A stretch of DNA of 49,685 nucleotides from the NCBI GenBank assembly GCA_903913865.1, contig CAIWMU010000150.1:1-49685 (forward strand), read 5' to 3'. The stretch comes from an uncultured Verrucomicrobia subdivision 3 bacterium. Lineage in GTDB: Bacteria; Verrucomicrobiota; Verrucomicrobiia; Limisphaerales; UBA8199. Below are positions 1 to 7,266 of this stretch, in pieces (the stretch's first letter is position 1; every line of letters starts with the position of its first letter). Both the position numbers and the translations under genes were made by a program. Below the pieces are notes generated by a model. It searched no databases. It worked only from the letters and a program-made list of their open reading frames with translations, and was not told the origin of the DNA.

Positions 1-1
1 C

Positions 2-145
2 ACCATCTCCATCCAATGGAACGGCGGCGGCCAACTCCAGAAAGCCTCAACCCTCAACGGCCCCTGGATCACCATCACCAACGCCACAACCCCCTTCAAA
101 GCCAATACCTCCGGCAACAGCGGCTACTTCAGGGTGGTTCAGTAG
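2..145 (+). CDS. C-terminal end of a secreted/surface protein (5' end outside window)
   Basis: An open frame enters from the left edge and ends at TAG 143-145, giving 47 residues. The tail has the pattern IQWNGGG..LQ.A..L.GPW....NAT.PF followed by YFRVVQ at the very end. This resembles the C-terminal module ending in FFR(L/V).. that closes many large extracellular proteins of Verrucomicrobiota; this is recognition by pattern, not by alignment. The rest of the protein is upstream and its function cannot be told. The gene is on the same strand as the export cluster that begins 142 nt further on, so it is a possible but unproven substrate of that system. Confidence 0.6.
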   Translation, partial: TISIQWNGGGQLQKASTLNGPWITITNATTPFKANTSGNSGYFRVVQ

Positions 146-287
146 ACCGGTTGTGTAGTCTCTTTGCCTTGTTGGCTGCTCCGGAATTGCCGGTCAGCCA
201 AGGGGATAATTAGGATAGATAAGTCTCCTAGTTAGAAATTGATGCTAGACAGACGGCTCCCAAATAGTATGTTCACCGTGATTTCCA

Positions 288-2183
288 GTGAACATAGAAT
301 TGCGTTTGATATTGGGATGGGCTTTGGCTGTCTTAGGAGGAGTTTGCTTGGTTCAGGGGCAGGAGTCTGCACCGGGAGGGCAGATTTCCACTCAGACCAC
401 CAATTCGGTTTCGACCCGGCAACCTTCGGCTGCCTCCATCGATGGCCAGACCGGGGACCTCTTTCAGGGAAAAGCTCCTGAGGAGATTTCCCTGAATGGT
501 TTGTTGGGGCGGGTTCTTGAGCGGAACGAGTCTCTGCAATCAAAGATGCTCGAGTTCGAGGCGCACCGTCGCCGATACAGGGCGGAATTTGGTGCGTTCG
601 AGCCGGACCTCTATGGATCCGTTGGCAAAGAGGTCAACAATCGGAAGAATACTGCCGAGCAGCAGGTATCGCTGCTGACCCCGAACTTTCATGAGACCAA
701 CAATGTTTATGAAGGAGGCATTGAAGGGTTGATTCGGACGGGGGCCCGCCTGCGTCTGGGCTACAATCTGCGTGATCTCCAGAACAATCTTCAATCTTTG
801 CGCAGTGCCACCAATGGAGAGTTTCAGAGCTTTTTCGGTCTTTCCGGAGTGCAGCCGCTGCTCAAGAACATTGGGGCAGCGAGTGCCATGGCGGGGATCC
901 GGCTCGCCGCGATATCCAACAAGATCGCCTTTCAGGAATATCGCCGCGGCATGATGAATGTGGTCTCGGCGACGGAGGCGAGTTATTGGAATCTGTTTCT
1001 TGCTCAAGAACAGGTCAGGTTTTTTGTGGATTCCGTCAAGACCGCTGAGGCGATTTTGAAGGATACAAAGGCGCGACTGGAGGCGGGGAAGGGGACCGAG
1101 ATCGAAGTCATGGAGGCTGAGGCGGGATTGAGCTTGAGACGGGCCAAGCTGGAAGAGGCACACCAGAAGCAGTTGGAGACAGCGAATAGAGTTCTTTCCC
1201 TTTATGCTGAGGAAGCCCCCAGGGATGGAGCCAGACTTAGGGTGACCGACGTTCCGAAGATCCGGGCGGAGTCTCCAGACTTCAACAGCCTCAGGCAGAC
1301 CGCCTTCAATCTGAGTCCTGATTACTTGATCGCTGAGGAACGTATTCAGCAGGACCGGGTCAGGCTTGGGTTGGCCAGGAACCAGCGCCTCCCTGAGTTG
1401 AATTTGAAGGGTAGTTATGGGATGAATGGACTCGGTCGCACTCCCGGGATTGCATGGGATGACATTCAAAATCAGGACCAGCCCGCGTGGTTTGTGGGTG
1501 CTGAATTTCGTGTGCCGTTGGCGGGGGGGATACGAGGGCGAAATGATCTGACCGCAAGCCGCCTTCAACTGCAGGCATCCGAACTCTCACTGCGCGGTCT
1601 TGAGACGGAACTCGCCAACTCGATGAATTCAGCTTGGCACAAGATCGGGAGCACCCGCCAGAATATCCGCAGTTACCAAACTTCTGTCCGGTATAATCAG
1701 GCCCTGCTGGCCTCCGCGATGACCCGGTTGGAGGCTGGCAAACTTGAGAGCCGCAAGGTTCTTGAGATTGAGGCTGATCTGCTCCAGACACGTGTTTCGG
1801 AGGTAGAATCCATGGTTCGCTTTGAGTTTGCCTGGATGGAATTGGAACTGATGGAAGGAAGTCTTCTGATGACCCGTGATCTGGAGTTGACCCAGATGGA
1901 GTTGCAGTCGGCGACCTCGAGAATGAGTTCCAGCCGGGTGATAGGAGATTCGGAATACCAGCGGGCCCTTGCCGCCAAGGCTGCCCTGCTCAAGGCGTCG
2001 GACGGCTCGGGGAGATTTGCCGAACTGACTCCCGCTGACAACCATGCAAGGGAGGCGCATCAGGAGTCCCGAATGATCACCATCAAGGCTGAGGTGAAAA
2101 AGGGATTTGAGAAACCAACTCCGAATGAGAAGAACAAGCGGGTTTTTGAGGATCTTGAGAAAGGGGAAGGGAATAGAAAATGA
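288..2183 (+). CDS. TolC-like outer-membrane efflux protein
   Basis: 631 residues. A hydrophobic signal peptide (about residues 4-24, ending near VQGQ) is followed by the two-fold repeat of long amphipathic helices and short strands typical of the TolC/OEP family. Examples are the helical stretches at about 255-305 (KDTKARLEAGKGTEIEVMEA) and 480-530 (ASAMTRLEAGKLESRKVLEI), which are mirror copies of one another. Members form trimeric outer-membrane channels that dock on periplasmic adaptors. The start is GTG 288; an in-frame TGA at 279 excludes anything further upstream. The last ~90 residues form a charged, probably disordered tail that is longer than in classical TolC. The stop overlaps the next gene's start (ATGA), so the adaptor is probably translated in coupling with this gene. 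Confidence 0.85.
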   Translation: MNIELRLILGWALAVLGGVCLVQGQESAPGGQISTQTTNSVSTRQPSAASIDGQTGDLFQGKAPEEISLNGLLGRVLERNESLQSKMLEFEAHRRRYRAEFGAFEPDLYGSVGKEVNNRKNTAEQQVSLLTPNFHETNNVYEGGIEGLIRTGARLRLGYNLRDLQNNLQSLRSATNGEFQSFFGLSGVQPLLKNIGAASAMAGIRLAAISNKIAFQEYRRGMMNVVSATEASYWNLFLAQEQVRFFVDSVKTAEAILKDTKARLEAGKGTEIEVMEAEAGLSLRRAKLEEAHQKQLETANRVLSLYAEEAPRDGARLRVTDVPKIRAESPDFNSLRQTAFNLSPDYLIAEERIQQDRVRLGLARNQRLPELNLKGSYGMNGLGRTPGIAWDDIQNQDQPAWFVGAEFRVPLAGGIRGRNDLTASRLQLQASELSLRGLETELANSMNSAWHKIGSTRQNIRSYQTSVRYNQALLASAMTRLEAGKLESRKVLEIEADLLQTRVSEVESMVRFEFAWMELELMEGSLLMTRDLELTQMELQSATSRMSSSRVIGDSEYQRALAAKAALLKASDGSGRFAELTPADNHAREAHQESRMITIKAEVKKGFEKPTPNEKNKRVFEDLEKGEGNRK

Positions 2184-3016
2184 CCAAGCCGTCCACAGAG
2201 ACAAAACTTACATTCGAAACGTTTTCAGGTTCGTCGGAGTGGAGGATCTTCAGGGCGCATGCTCCCTGCGGACCGGATTCTCTCTACTGTCGTGTGGTCC
2301 GGCTTGTCTTGATGGTGAGCCTCACGATTTTGACAACCACCCCCACTGTGGCGGCGGGGCGCTTGATGGGGATCACAGAGCCTGTTTTTGATGTCCTGCT
2401 GAGTCTTCCTGTGCCCGGAATCGTGGCGAGCATCCACTTGCGCGAGGGGGACACTGTGAAGACCAATCAGGTGATCCTTGAGCTGGATAGCAGACTTGAG
2501 GAGCTGGAAGTGGACCGCAGGAAGCTGGTTCTGGACAATCGAAAATCGGATTGGGAGAGCACACGGACGGTATTCGAAAAGGGGAACTCGGTAAGCCGCG
2601 ATGAGCTGTTGAAGAAGGAAGCGGACTACAAGGTTGCGGTTGCGGAGTATGAGACTGCGGTGGAGCAACTGCGCAGAAGGCATCTGGTTAGTCCCGGGGT
2701 CGGAGTGATTGCTGAATTCAAGCCACACGTGGGAGAATCCTGCTCAGCGTATGAACCGGTTGTGAGAATCGTGGATATCCGCAGGTGTTATTTTGTGAGT
2801 AATGTGGAGTCCCAAATTTCCGCATCTTTCAAGGTTGGCCAAAAAATGGGTGTTGAGATTGAGGATGGCGAGGGAAAGATCCGCATCGATGGATCGGTGG
2901 TTTTCATCTCCCCGGTTGTGGACAGTTCAAGCGGGTTGCAGAAAATAAAGGTCCTGTTTGAGAATCCGGATGGGAAGATTCGACCGGGCCTGTCCGGCAG
3001 GATACTGACGGAGTAG
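2180..3016 (+). CDS. HlyD/RND-type periplasmic adaptor protein
   Basis: 278 residues. An N-terminal hydrophobic segment lies at about residues 38-59 (VVRLVLMVSLTILTTTPTVA). It is followed by a split barrel-sandwich (lipoyl-like) domain (PGIVASIHLREGDTVKTNQV near 75-95), a short coiled-coil hairpin (about 100-155) and a beta-barrel domain ending in IRPGLSGRI, the usual end of membrane-fusion proteins. The role known for this family is to link an inner-membrane pump to a TolC-type channel. The 37 residues before the signal-like segment are unusual, so the true start may be an internal codon near residue 40-45. The annotated ATG 2180 overlaps the stop of the TolC-like gene by 4 nt. Confidence 0.8.
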   Translation: MTKPSTETKLTFETFSGSSEWRIFRAHAPCGPDSLYCRVVRLVLMVSLTILTTTPTVAAGRLMGITEPVFDVLLSLPVPGIVASIHLREGDTVKTNQVILELDSRLEELEVDRRKLVLDNRKSDWESTRTVFEKGNSVSRDELLKKEADYKVAVAEYETAVEQLRRRHLVSPGVGVIAEFKPHVGESCSAYEPVVRIVDIRRCYFVSNVESQISASFKVGQKMGVEIEDGEGKIRIDGSVVFISPVVDSSSGLQKIKVLFENPDGKIRPGLSGRILTE

Positions 3017-3020
3017 CATT

Positions 3021-3104
3021 ATGTCGCAGCAAGATTTGCACATTGATCATCTCATGCCGGAGATTTCCAAAATGAGACAGGACTCGAGGAGGGGTAATGT
3101 CTGA
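3021..3104 (+). CDS. possible 27-residue small ORF between adaptor genes
   Basis: ATG 3021 opens a 27-codon frame ending at TGA 3102-3104. It fills the 80-nt gap between the HlyD-like gene and the GAF/HlyD gene, and its stop overlaps the ATG at 3097. The peptide is hydrophilic and charged (it begins MSQQDLHIDH and ends RRGNV), with no signal peptide or cysteine. The start is 5 nt after the previous stop and has no clear Shine-Dalgarno site. It could be a small peptide linked to the export cluster, a leader that couples translation of the next gene, or chance. Nothing in the sequence decides between these. Confidence 0.25.
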   Translation: MSQQDLHIDHLMPEISKMRQDSRRGNV

Positions 3105-5043
3105 GGAAGCCGCCAAAGGTGACAGTCCGATTGAGTTGGCGCTTGCTGAGCTTTCGCGGTTACAGCAGTTGCCGGGAGGCCCCAAGGAATTCTGGCCCCG
3201 CTACCTCGCTGTTGCACTCGAGCTGACCGGGGCAGACAAAGCTGTCCTCCTGGTGCGGAAGCCGGGTCAGGTGTGGCGTCGTCTGATCGAGTGGCCATCT
3301 GGATCGGCTCCCTCGAAGATGATCACGGTCTTTTTGTCCCAGCTTGACACCGTTGCTTCGCAGGCATCCGGGTCGGGTGGGTTGCTTCTTCCTCTTGATC
3401 CCAAGTCTGCAGCAACCTCCGGCGCCTACCTTCTGGCCACAAAAGTCAACTTGCAGCAGCAGGATGAGTGTGTTCTTGCCATGCTGGTTTGCGAGATGAG
3501 CGAAGCGGTAGCCCGGGAAAGGCTCCTGCGCCTGCGACTCATCGCCGCGACACCGGAAACCTATCAGGGGTTTCAGGGGGGGCGTCAGTCAAAGGCGGAT
3601 GTCGAGAAGTTTGCATCCGTCCTCGATCTGGCAGCAAGTGTCACAGCTGAGAAGAGATTTCTTGCGACGGCAATGGCCTTCTGCAACGGGATGGCAACAC
3701 GCTTCACTTGCGACAAGGTGAGCCTCGGCTGGTTGGAGGGTGGATTTATTCGGTTGAAGGCGATGAGCCATACCGAAAAATTTGACCGACAAATGGCTGC
3801 TGCACAGGGTCTGGAGACGGCGATGGAGGAAACACTGGATCAGGATGATGAAATCCTATGGCCTGCCGTCGATGCTGAGTCACTCGGTGAAAGGCCTCCG
3901 ACCACATCTTCGACATCCTCTGCAGGCGAATTGCCGGGTCAGACAGATGCAGATGGGGCTGCGACATCCGCCATCAATAGGGATCACGCCAGGTATGCAT
4001 TGGATCAAAAAATTCCCTTTCTTTGCTCCCTTCCGGTGCGCAGCGGGGATCATCCGGTGGCTGTGGTTCTGTGTGAACGTCAGGGATCTGCGTTCAGCAG
4101 TTCCGAGCTCCAACAAATGCGGCTCGGATGCGACCTCGTGGCGGCCCGCTTAACTGATCTCAGACATCAGGACTTGTGGTTTGGCGCAAGGTGCGCGGCG
4201 ACTCTGCGTGAGAAAACCTCCCGATTGCTTGGTCCGGAGCATACCTGGGCGAAGGTGGCTGCCTTGGGGATTTCGGCCCTGCTCATCCTTTTGTTTTTCC
4301 TGCGTGTTCCATACCGTGTGGAGGGGAGTTTCACGCTTAGAAGTGATGAACTCAGCTATCTCACCGCACCATACGAGGGGTTCATTGACGAGGTCCTGGT
4401 GCGCCCGGGCGACCATGTCTCATCCAACGCGCCGCTCGTGAGACTCAAGAAGAACGAGCTGGAGCTTGAGGAATCATTTGCGATGGCCGACCTCAACCGC
4501 TACCAGCGCGAGGCTGAGAAGGCTCGTGCAATGCGCGCACTTGCGGAGATGAGGATTGCTGAGGCGATGGCCGAGGAGGCCACTGCGCGATTGGGCACCG
4601 TTCGTTACCGTTTGGCCCATGCAACCATCCGGAGCCCCTTCGCCGGGGTGGTGGTTGAAGGCGACCTCCGGGAGCATCTGGGTGCCCCGGTCAAGACGGC
4701 GGAGGTCATGCTGAAGGTTGCCCGCATCGACACCCTGTATGTGGAGGCCGAGATCAACGAACGGGATATACATGAGATTCTGGGCAGGACCAGCGGGGAG
4801 ATTGCCTTCGTCAGTCAGCCGAAGCTCAAGTTTCCGGTTCGCATCCAGACCGTGGAGCAGGCTGCCATGCCCAAGACTGAAGCCAACGTTTTTCTTGTGC
4901 GCTGCCAGTTGGAGCACGCGATAGAGTCCTGGTGGAGGCCGGGGATGAGCGGCGTGTGCAAGTTGAATGTCGAAAAGCGTTCATTGCTGTGGATTTTGAC
5001 CCACCGCACCATCGACTTTCTGCGTTTGAAACTTTGGTGGTGA
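3097..5043 (+). CDS. GAF-like/HlyD fusion: membrane adaptor with cytoplasmic sensor region
   Basis: 648 residues in two halves. The first ~380 residues look like two GAF-type domains (about 20-150 and 170-365) separated by a low-complexity Ser/Thr/Gly/Asp stretch near 275-305. One transmembrane helix follows (about 387-405, VAALGISALLILLFF). The second half is a HlyD-type adaptor: a barrel-sandwich half (TAPYEGFIDEVLVRPGDHV), an Ala/Glu-rich coiled coil (about 450-515), the second half-motif (ATIRSPFAGVVVEGDL) and a beta-barrel ending in WWRPGMSGVCKL. The predicted topology places GAF inside and the adaptor in the periplasm. A good Shine-Dalgarno AGGAGG (3087-3092) precedes ATG 3097. GAF domains usually bind small ligands, so this part could gate the machine; that is inference. 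Confidence 0.78.
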   Translation: MSEEAAKGDSPIELALAELSRLQQLPGGPKEFWPRYLAVALELTGADKAVLLVRKPGQVWRRLIEWPSGSAPSKMITVFLSQLDTVASQASGSGGLLLPLDPKSAATSGAYLLATKVNLQQQDECVLAMLVCEMSEAVARERLLRLRLIAATPETYQGFQGGRQSKADVEKFASVLDLAASVTAEKRFLATAMAFCNGMATRFTCDKVSLGWLEGGFIRLKAMSHTEKFDRQMAAAQGLETAMEETLDQDDEILWPAVDAESLGERPPTTSSTSSAGELPGQTDADGAATSAINRDHARYALDQKIPFLCSLPVRSGDHPVAVVLCERQGSAFSSSELQQMRLGCDLVAARLTDLRHQDLWFGARCAATLREKTSRLLGPEHTWAKVAALGISALLILLFFLRVPYRVEGSFTLRSDELSYLTAPYEGFIDEVLVRPGDHVSSNAPLVRLKKNELELEESFAMADLNRYQREAEKARAMRALAEMRIAEAMAEEATARLGTVRYRLAHATIRSPFAGVVVEGDLREHLGAPVKTAEVMLKVARIDTLYVEAEINERDIHEILGRTSGEIAFVSQPKLKFPVRIQTVEQAAMPKTEANVFLVRCQLEHAIESWWRPGMSGVCKLNVEKRSLLWILTHRTIDFLRLKLWW

Positions 5044-5046
5044 CCC

Positions 5047-7263
5047 ATGGCCGAACCATCCAGCACGTTCAGTGAATCATGGTACCGGATTGCCGGGCAG
5101 CGGTTGTATCTCAAACCGGGGGTCCGTGTTCAACGGCAGTATTTTCGGGGGGAACGCTGGTTTGTGTTGCAAAACCCATTCAGTAACCAGTACTTCAGAC
5201 TACGCCCGGCCGCCTATGAATTTGTGGGCAGACTCCGTCCTGAGCGAACCGTGGAGGAGGTTTGGCGTGAGTGCGTGTCCCGGTTTCCGGACGATGCCCC
5301 AGGACAGGAGGCAGTGCTCCAACTGCTCGCCCAGCTGAATTTTGCGAACCTCCTTCAATATGAACAGGCAGTTGACACAACACAGCTTTTCGAGCGGTTC
5401 AAGAAGCGCAGGCAAAGAGAAGTCACGGGCTGGCTATTGAACCTGATGTTCATCCGTTTCCCGTTGCTGGATCCGGATCGGTTTCTGGCGACTTTGCTTT
5501 TCCAGAGGGCACGCCCATCCGGTGAGGGATCCAGTGGCACCCAGCAGCCGGTTGACAGGGGTGCCTCCGTTCTTGGGAAGTTGATCGGTCGGGTGGGGGC
5601 CATCCTCTGGCTTGTTGTTGTCGGTTTGGGCATCAAGGTCGTCATGGATCATTGGCCGGAGGTCCGCGATCAAGGGCAGGGGGTGCTTGCGCCAGGCAAT
5701 CTTGTGCTGCTTTATGCCGGTCTGGTTGTGACCAAGACCATCCATGAATTTGGTCACGCGTTTTTCTGTCGCAAATTCGGCGGCGAAGTGCATGTGATGG
5801 GCATCATGTTGATGATCTTCACGCCCGTTCCGTATGTTGACGCCTCATCCAGCTGGGGCTTGCGAAGTCGCTGGCAGCGGGCGATGGTCGGCGCTGCTGG
5901 CATGATTGTGGAACTGTTCTTTGCCGCCATCGCGGCGTTCGTGTGGGTTCGAACATCCCCGGGAACGATCCACAGTCTTGCCTATAACATGATGTTTGTG
6001 GCATCCGTTTCCACGCTGATTTTCAACCTGAATCCCCTCCTGCGTTTTGATGGCTACTACATCCTTTCGGACCTGCTGGAGATACCGAACCTGTCCCAGC
6101 GAGCGAATCAGCAACTGCGCCATCTCTGGGAGCACCATGTTTTCGGGGTTGCGAACTCGACCAGTCCGGCGTTGACCACCCGTGAAGCGGGTTGGCTGGT
6201 TGTGTTTGGCATTGCCAGTGGGATCTACCGGGTGTTTGTTTTTGCAGGAGTTCTTCTGGTGGTGGCAGACCGGTTCCTGTTGCTCGGTATCGTAATGGCG
6301 GTGGTGTGTCTCATTTCATGGATCACGGTTCCGGTTGGAAAGTTTATTTATTATCTGGCCACAAGTCCCCGTCTCGACCGGGTGAGAATCCGGGCCACCG
6401 CCGTGACCTTGGGGCTGCTGGCAGGATTGTTGGGATTGCTCGGCTTGATACCTTTTCCAAATCACTTCAGAGCGCCCGGTGTTTTGCAGGCATCCCAGCG
6501 GACGCAGGTGATCAATGAAGTTGCCGGGATGGTGCAGCGCGTTGTGGCGGTGCCCGGGGGGCCTGTCCACAAAGGTGATCCCCTTCTTCAACTGGAGAGT
6601 CCGGAACTGGCGTTGGACCTGGAGGCGGCCAGAGCCCGGACGGTTGAGGCAGAATCAAGGGTCAGGCAGGCCCTTAGCCGGACCAATGCCGATGTCATGC
6701 CGCTCCGGGCAAAGCTGGAGTCGGCCACACGGCAATTAGACAAACTCAAGGGCGACCGGGATCTGTTGATTGTGAGGGCCCGGCATGATGGGAACTGGGT
6801 GGCGCCGCGCATCGACGAACTAATCGGCCGAAGGATCAACCGGGGCACCCCTCTGGGGTTGGTCGTTAATTCAAATGCCTTCGAGTTTGTTGCCACGGTG
6901 CCTCAAACGGATGCGGATGCCGCTTTTGCCCGCAAGCCCAGAGATGGGGAAGTCCGACTTCGCGGTCAGGAAGGAGAGGTTTTTTCCGTTTCAAAGTGGG
7001 ACGTCGTGGCAGGTGGAAAGCTGACTCTGCCCTCAGCCGCCCTTGGTTGGGCGGCTGGCGGGGAGGTTCCGGTGGCGTCGAATGAACCGGAGAAGGCCAA
7101 GGAGCAGTTTTTTGAAATACATGCCGCTCTGATCTCAAACGCAGCGGTGGCCCAGGTGCATGGACGCTCAGGGACCATCCGGTTTGCCCTGGAGCCTGAG
7201 CCATTGTTGCAGCGATGGCTGCGACGCCTATGGCAGTTGCTTCAAACCCGTTACCAGATCTGA
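5047..7263 (+). CDS. winged-helix/M50 zinc metalloprotease/HlyD multidomain membrane protein
   Basis: 738 residues. The N-terminal ~100 residues (LKPGVRVQRQYFRGERWFVL) resemble the PqqD-like winged-helix segment found in peptide-handling M50 proteins. A multi-pass M50 (site-2 protease) core follows. The zinc motif HEFGH is at 233-237, PVPYVDASS follows it, and NPLLRFDGYY at 329-338 supplies the third metal ligand, Asp335. The protease therefore looks catalytically intact. Further helices run to about residue 475. The C-terminal ~260 residues form a HlyD-like periplasmic domain (INEVAGMVQRVVAVPGGPVH, then a coiled coil and a second half-barrel). The closest described relatives are annotated as putative peptide zinc metalloproteases of the YydH kind. 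The start ATG is 3 nt after the previous stop. Confidence 0.82.
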   Translation: MAEPSSTFSESWYRIAGQRLYLKPGVRVQRQYFRGERWFVLQNPFSNQYFRLRPAAYEFVGRLRPERTVEEVWRECVSRFPDDAPGQEAVLQLLAQLNFANLLQYEQAVDTTQLFERFKKRRQREVTGWLLNLMFIRFPLLDPDRFLATLLFQRARPSGEGSSGTQQPVDRGASVLGKLIGRVGAILWLVVVGLGIKVVMDHWPEVRDQGQGVLAPGNLVLLYAGLVVTKTIHEFGHAFFCRKFGGEVHVMGIMLMIFTPVPYVDASSSWGLRSRWQRAMVGAAGMIVELFFAAIAAFVWVRTSPGTIHSLAYNMMFVASVSTLIFNLNPLLRFDGYYILSDLLEIPNLSQRANQQLRHLWEHHVFGVANSTSPALTTREAGWLVVFGIASGIYRVFVFAGVLLVVADRFLLLGIVMAVVCLISWITVPVGKFIYYLATSPRLDRVRIRATAVTLGLLAGLLGLLGLIPFPNHFRAPGVLQASQRTQVINEVAGMVQRVVAVPGGPVHKGDPLLQLESPELALDLEAARARTVEAESRVRQALSRTNADVMPLRAKLESATRQLDKLKGDRDLLIVRARHDGNWVAPRIDELIGRRINRGTPLGLVVNSNAFEFVATVPQTDADAAFARKPRDGEVRLRGQEGEVFSVSKWDVVAGGKLTLPSAALGWAAGGEVPVASNEPEKAKEQFFEIHAALISNAAVAQVHGRSGTIRFALEPEPLLQRWLRRLWQLLQTRYQI

Positions 7264-7266
7264 AGC

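Noticed and set aside
540-1568. 342-codon open frame on the minus strand
   Set aside because: It lies entirely inside the TolC-like gene, has no family pattern and arises from the GC-rich codon use of the real gene.
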